Source: Halichondria panicea (Eukaryota > Porifera > Demospongiae > Suberitida > Halichondriidae). From it: a stretch of DNA of 64,000 nt. A program made the position numbers and the translations under genes. The stretch's first letter is position 1; every line of letters starts with the position of its first letter. A model generated the notes under the pieces. The model did not search any database, was not told the origin of the DNA, and saw nothing but the letters and a program-made list of their open reading frames with translations. The stretch is from contig NC_087379.1 of the NCBI RefSeq assembly GCF_963675165.1, positions 3,907,442-3,971,441 of the forward strand, given 5' to 3'. Below are positions 59,110 to 64,000 of the stretch, one piece after another.

Positions 59110-61660
59110 ATGTGAGTTGAATGTTGTATATGTTAGCTATCAGCAGCAACTGTGTATGTGCACATTTGACACAGGGCCTTACAAGACTCTGAGGTGACTC
59201 ACCTGATCAAAACTACCGAGGAGGTATAATTATATAATTAATGTCCCACCATGCGTGTTCTAAATGTGTATAATGTAATTACAACTTATTAGGTCAGTGA
59301 ATACCTGTAGCATTATCAGCTAGGAGCTAATGAGGGTTGTTATACATATAATTATATTCACATTTCTCAAGCGCTTACGAAGGATCACTGTTGCATTCTG
59401 CCATTTTCCCCCAAAGCAATTTGGCAAATAATACCATTTAGTGGGTAATTTTTGCGGGGTATTTTTGTGGGCAAGCTAGCTGACCTCAACAAAAATTTCA
59501 CTCACGAAAACGTAGGCGTGGTTTACCATAACGCATGCATTGCAGCACGTAATGAAATTGTGATGTGAATTGTGATTATTGTAATGTAATTGTGCACACG
59601 TAATGAAGCAAACACTACTCACGAAAATTACCCGCTATACGATAATAATAATTATTGTGTTCCATACACTACTAGATCAAAGGGAAAATGGTTCAAAATA
59701 TGACCAAACTAGAAGAAAGACAAACCAACTTAGAAAAGCTTGACGACAAGGCTAGTGAGTTGATTGATGATCACAATCATGTTGTTAAACTGCATGTATA
59801 ATATGTATAATAAATCCATAAAAATGTTGCAATCTAACTACAGAAGCACTAAAGGAGACAGGTGATGAATTCAAAAAAGGTGCGACTAAGGTTCACGAGA
59901 AAAAGAAGTGGGAACATTACAAGGTATATAATAATAACAAAATAATCATTAAATGCTGGAATAATAAATGTTTCATTTTAACAGTTATGGATGATTCTGA
60001 TATCCATCATTGCTATAATCATCATTGTCATCATTGTCGTAGCAACACTGATTGGTAAGTTGTAAGCCCGCAGCCATACGTACGTATATGTGCATGTACA
60101 GTTTACTTCCTTGTTATGGCATGACTTCCCACTGCATTATACATACAGTTAATAACCTCCAAATTTTGAAGCAGAGCTTTTTCCCCTCTTTTTAGATCTA
60201 TGGTGGGAGGTTCATTCAAATTGGGGTGTATCAAAAGCTTTCAACTATTATGTAGCTAACTCGCTGAAAAATCTATTGAGTTACAGTATGATTATAGTAC
60301 CATAATTATTAGACATATTGAAATATGGGTGTGGTTTCCTATTATTTTGTCTGCAGAGTTAGTCAGTGGGAGCACATAGCTTGTCTGCTCGTGGGAGGTT
60401 GCATTTCAATCAGTGCCATAGCTAGTGTTATTAGCTCTTGTGAATGTCTTTTACCTCCATTATATCATAGCGCCAAAAAATGTTCAGTGGTGCACAAATA
60501 ATCTGTTCGGCACTTAATTACATTGGAGTGGCGCTTAGCATAATTATAAAAATTAACAGATACCTGTTCAAGGCTACGTATAATTATACCGTATAGTGGG
60601 TATATTTCGAGGGTATAAGTGTTTGCAGTTTTTGTTGATTAATGCATGCACAATGAACATTTATACCCATGAATCCAAAATCGCATGCATGCAAAAAGGC
60701 TGCTATTCCGCGCAATTGTCTTTCTGCATCTTTCCGCAAAAGTTTATACCCTCGAAATACACCCGCTATAATAAGTAAATCAATTGTACATATTATAATA
60801 TAGCCTGACTACAGTAGACTCTCGCTATTCCGGCTCCCTGAAGTACGGCCACCTCGATATACCGGCCATTTGGCTTGGCACGGAATGCTAGCTATATGTT
60901 TACTGCACAAAACTCACCCTGAAGTACGGCCACTCGCTATTCCGGTTACCGGCCAGCGCTGGCTGTCCCAAACAGGACTTTCAATGTAATTTTATACGTG
61001 TATTACGGCTGGATATGACGTTTTGGGTGTGGTTTAGCAAATAAAATTGAATTACACTTAAATAGAGAACTAAATGATTCATTATCCTACATTATCCTCG
61101 AGACAAGAACCGCAAAAGTAGTCATTAAATTCGAGGTAAGGTCGTTTTTAAGCCGCGGCTATTTCCTGAGATGCAGCCACCTCGCTATTCCGGCCAAGCT
61201 GCATGGTCCCAAGGGTGACCGGATTAACGAGAGTCTACTGTATACGTTATTTAAAAAACGTTTACTTGGCACTCAACGTAAGCAACAAAATGTTGGCTTG
61301 GCGCTACTAAGCGGTATTTGCATTATTAATTTAAAAGTTTGGCCTGTGTGCAAATTGAAAGTGAATGTGACATACGTTGTGGCAGATTTGACGTATATAT
61401 AGCTCTCTCCCTTACCAATCCTACAATGCAAACATTTTTACTACAATGTACAGTCGTGTAGTACTCTGTAATTATGTTAGGACAACCTACGCGTAATCAA
61501 CTTACCCCTAGTGGCTACGCTGCCACAAGGCTTACTCCCCCCATTTTGTTTGCCACCACCATTAATCATCTTCTTATGTCACTGCGCATGTTTCACCCTT
61601 ATATTATTTCCTATTTTCACAGCTTTGTTTGTTACGAAGCCCTGGGAGAAGAAACACTAA
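59110..61660 (+). CDS. Brevin-type R-SNARE (VAMP-like), copy 2, start codon split by an intron
   Basis: Exons ..59110-59111, 59175-59223, 59676-59754, 59844-59923, 59985-60054, 61623-61660 give 318 nt and 105 aa. The initiator is built from AT (59110-59111, followed by a strong GTGAGT donor) and G (59175): MALQDSEVTHLIKTTEE. No in-frame ATG exists in exon 2 before the SNARE motif. The SNARE motif (about 18-72) has the ionic-layer Arg32 in KLEERQTNLEKLDDKA; then KKKWEHYK and the anchor LWMILISIIAIIIIVIIVV, ATLI, and the short tail ALFVTKPWEKKH. The last intron (1.57 kb) holds MITEs of families D and E. Membrane fusion is inferred from the family; which compartment is not readable. Confidence 0.85.
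59432..59644. mobile_element. Family-D MITE (intron of R-SNARE copy 2)
   Basis: TACCATTTAGTGGGTAATTT on the left, AAATTACCCGCTATACGATA on the right. The arms are less perfect than in other copies, suggesting an older insertion. Confidence 0.65.
60587..60772. mobile_element. Family-D-related MITE (last intron of R-SNARE copy 2)
   Basis: TACCGTATAGTGGGTATATT with TCGAGGGTATAAG on the left; ATACCCTCGAAATACACCCG with CTATAATA on the right. Confidence 0.65.
60810..61242. mobile_element. pogo-like MITE (family E), 433 bp
   Basis: Starts TACAGTAGACTCTCGCTATT and ends GATTAACGAGAGTCTACTGTA (last base shared with the TA site). CCTGAAGTACGGCCAC occurs twice inside. Same family as 43473-43863. Confidence 0.75.
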
Positions 61661-62093
61661 CAGTGATACATTATTTACAGATGTATAGAGATCTAGTATA
61701 TAATAATTATTACATCCATGTACTTGTGCATCCCCATAATTAGAGTTTTCAGTTTTCAGTACAGATATTACCAGCTTAAGTTTCTCTTTGCAAATGCTGT
61801 AGTTTTTAAATCAGTTCATGAATTCAGCAACATGTTTTGTCAACATCACTGAATGATCAGTTGGACTAAAAGGAAAGAGAACTGTAGATCTATTGTCATT
61901 AACTTCCTCTGTATTTTATATTTGTATAATTGTTATTAATAGTCATTTGAGTATAACTATACAGTTCAAGCCACAGTCATCATCATAGTGGCATGATTAT
62001 GAGATGATTACGAGAGACTTTTATATTGAGACATCATACTGATATAATTATTATTTAACTGAAGTGACAACCTACCTCCCCTCATGTGAGTTA

Positions 62094-63584
62094 TGTGTAT
62101 ACCATGTATATTACTGGAATCCGGATGCTCATGCAATGTGAATTCAGGGATGGTGCCAAAGAAACAACAAGGTTGACAAAGCTAACAGGAGACACACGTG
62201 AGGTTAGGTGTATTGTACAAATAACAAGATCCAATTTAGGCCATACATTGTAATAACTTTTATTAGTTTGGGGCCTTACCCCAATAATTTGAATTGTCCC
62301 TTATAATTATACCCGTGGGTTAATTGACTATAGATCAAATACCAGATGGAAAAGAACATCACGAGTATTACTGACCGAGGCGAATGTCTGGATACATTAG
62401 GAGGAAAAGCTTGTACGTTTGTAGATTTTATAGTAAAATGCACCATGCTGTCCATGCATGCATATACTGTATGCGAAAAAATAATTATGCTGTGTTGACC
62501 ATGCAATATATTTAATTTTAAGGCTCTGAAAACGTTTGCTAGCGATTAGCTTATTTCCTTGATTAAAAGAAATTGTAGGATATGCCTGGACGGATATACC
62601 ACACCTAAGAGGAGGATATGCACCTCCGCTACCGTGGTTACTCCGAGGGGTATGTAACCATGGTAGCAGAGGATATATAGGGTGCATATCCTCCGAGTAG
62701 GTGTGGCATATCTGACTTATACCACGTGACCTATAAAAGGACCTCCCCCTAGCAACAATTCAATCCACGACGCAGACTGCAATTAAAAGAACAGGACTAT
62801 ATGCTGGATTTTTCAGCCATCAAAGAGCTAGTTGAGCAACACGTCGACTCCTACAGATGCTCAAGAGCTTCCTTGGTCCAAGCGTTGACCATTCGACATC
62901 CCCTCTGAAGTTGCAAGCTTTTCTTGTATCTAAACCACCATGGACCCATGCATGGAAGCTTAGCCATCTTGTTGGAGAGCAGCTTCCGTGTTTCTGCCGT
63001 CGCTTTGAGTCTTGGTATTGTCACGTATGGCTCTTTTCTCTTTGCTTACTTTCTTGAACAAATTAAAAGCCTAAAAAAACAACTCTTGAAAACTGTGCAT
63101 GCCTGGGGCTGTATGCTAATATTCTATATATCCTACAGCTGTTGACGTAAGTGTGGTATAACGCTGATTATTAATTGTGCAATATCGAGGTGACATTTCA
63201 GCCACTTGCATAAAGAACCGTGCAGCACTAGGGTGTAATTATGGTCAGTACCCAACTTATTAGTCAGCTCCTGCAGCGTCCATGAGCTCTGAAGCTGGAA
63301 CCTTTAAGAAAGGAGCAAGGCGATTAAAAACGCAGAAAAAGTGGAGCAACAGGAAGGTAACTTTTCACTATACCCTTATGTAAGTACGCTAATCATTTTT
63401 ATCATTAATTTTACATGCAGCTGCGAATATGTTTGGCTATTTGCATTCCACTATCGATCATTGCAGTACTTCTGGTTGCTGCTTGCGGTGCAGGTATTTT
63501 ATACTATATAGTGCTGCATTTAGGTAATGATTACGTTATTATCTACTGACAGCTTTGGTGATTCTCAAGCCTTGGGATAATTGA
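62094..63584 (+). CDS. Brevin-type R-SNARE (VAMP-like), copy 3, start codon split by an intron
   Basis: Exons ..62094-62095, 62148-62202, 62334-62412, 63277-63356, 63421-63493, 63553-63584 give 321 nt and 106 aa. AT (followed by the donor GTGAGT at 62096) joins G at 62148 across a 52-bp intron: MDGAKETTRLTKLTGDTRE. The SNARE motif (about 20-73) keeps the ionic-layer Arg34 in NITSITDRGECLDTL; then RRLKTQKKWSNRK, the anchor LRICLAICIPLSIIAVLLV with AACGA, and the tail ALVILKPWDN, similar to copy 2 (ALFVTKPW). The exon layout and phases equal those of the two upstream paralogs. Intron 3 carries the repeat at 62587-63162. Confidence 0.83.
62587..63162 (+). mobile_element. Second copy of the TATACCACAC-ended repeat (in R-SNARE copy 3 intron)
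   Basis: Starts TATACCACACCTAAGAGGAG and ends GTAAGTGTGGTATA. It shares the TATA-like CTATAAAAGG and the AGAGCTAGTTGAGCAACA tract with 57786-58335, plus an additional inverted GGTAACTACCATGG-like segment near the left end. The short frame's first ATG is changed to ACG, but a downstream ATG keeps most of the same frame. Confidence 0.6.
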
Positions 63585-63787
63585 ATATGATGATGTAAGA
63601 ATTACGTCATCAATTCAGTATAACCAAGTAGGACGACTGCACAAGGACAAGCTCAAAAGGACTGATAATTTTTTATGTAACGTCGTGTTTCATTGCTTGA
63701 TTTGATTGCTCAAACTTCTTAGCAACATGCACATAGTATGGATAGACTATACCTCAGTTGCATCGTAGATCTATGGTTGCATGCATG

Positions 63788-63812
63788 CGAGAGAGAGAGA
63801 GAGAGAGAGAGA
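63788..63812 (+). repeat. (GA)n microsatellite
   Basis: About 12 GA units, 200 bp after the stop codon of the third R-SNARE gene. The remaining sequence to the right edge shows no recognisable gene. Confidence 0.85.
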
Positions 63813-64000
63813 CATTCTGCATGGTGAACCACTTCACAATAGGTGTCTTCATCAGAGAATTCTGGTACAGATAATTATTTCAAAGTATCTTCCAGGTGCC
63901 ATCATCTGGAAGGGGAAGTGTCCACTCCGACTTACTTGGCAACAACTTCAACTATATAATTGAAGGGCTCCGGTAAAGAAGGGCTATTAAACAATATTCA

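Overview
This window looks like nuclear DNA from an early-branching animal, most likely a demosponge. The genes have many short exons, GT-AG introns (one GC-AG candidate), low GC, and animal-only families (SPEN, CRK, polo-like kinase, Ig/vWA/LDLa modular receptors). It is also densely packed with tiny inverted-repeat mobile elements. The species is an inference; nothing in the sequence names it.

Layout: (1) 1-6963, minus: the 5' part of a secreted or cell-surface protein (signal peptide, LDLa repeats, then alternating Ig and von Willebrand A modules) that runs off the left edge. (2) 7125-19566, minus: a complete SPEN/split-ends co-regulator (21 exons, 1281 aa, four RRM-like folds and a C-terminal SPOC domain). 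(3) 19570-23790: a repeat island with two retroelement scraps, several inverted-repeat elements and a split minisatellite. (4) 23797-27893, minus: an SH3 plus proline-rich protein with an unrecognised C-terminal domain. (5) 28362-33185, plus: a polo-like kinase (585 aa). (6) 33396-39348, plus: a CRK-type SH2-SH3-SH3 adaptor. (7) 39349-44933: a repeat-rich spacer with a copia-like reverse transcriptase relic. (8) 44934-49535, plus: triosephosphate isomerase (249 aa). (9) 52048-63584, plus: three tandem brevin-type R-SNARE (VAMP-like) genes with identical exon layout, embedded in repeats.

The reading frames of all complete gene models close exactly across their predicted splice junctions. The gene set mixes housekeeping (TPI), cell cycle (PLK), signalling adaptors (CRK, SH3 protein), transcriptional co-regulation (SPEN), secretion (VAMPs) and adhesion or recognition (Ig/vWA protein); nothing suggests co-regulation apart from a short head-to-head spacer between the SH3 gene and PLK.

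The most unusual content is in the repeats. A family of 37-59 bp hairpins (ends TAGCCTCGA.../...TCGAGGCTA) is flanked by 9-bp target duplications at five places. A second family with CATAG...CTATG ends is flanked by 7-bp duplications, and is represented by ~520 bp copies and by one 33-bp copy that is little more than two terminal repeats. Several elements are nested inside others. Two R-SNARE genes appear to carry an intron inside the initiator codon (AT|G), and the third has a matching exon phase.
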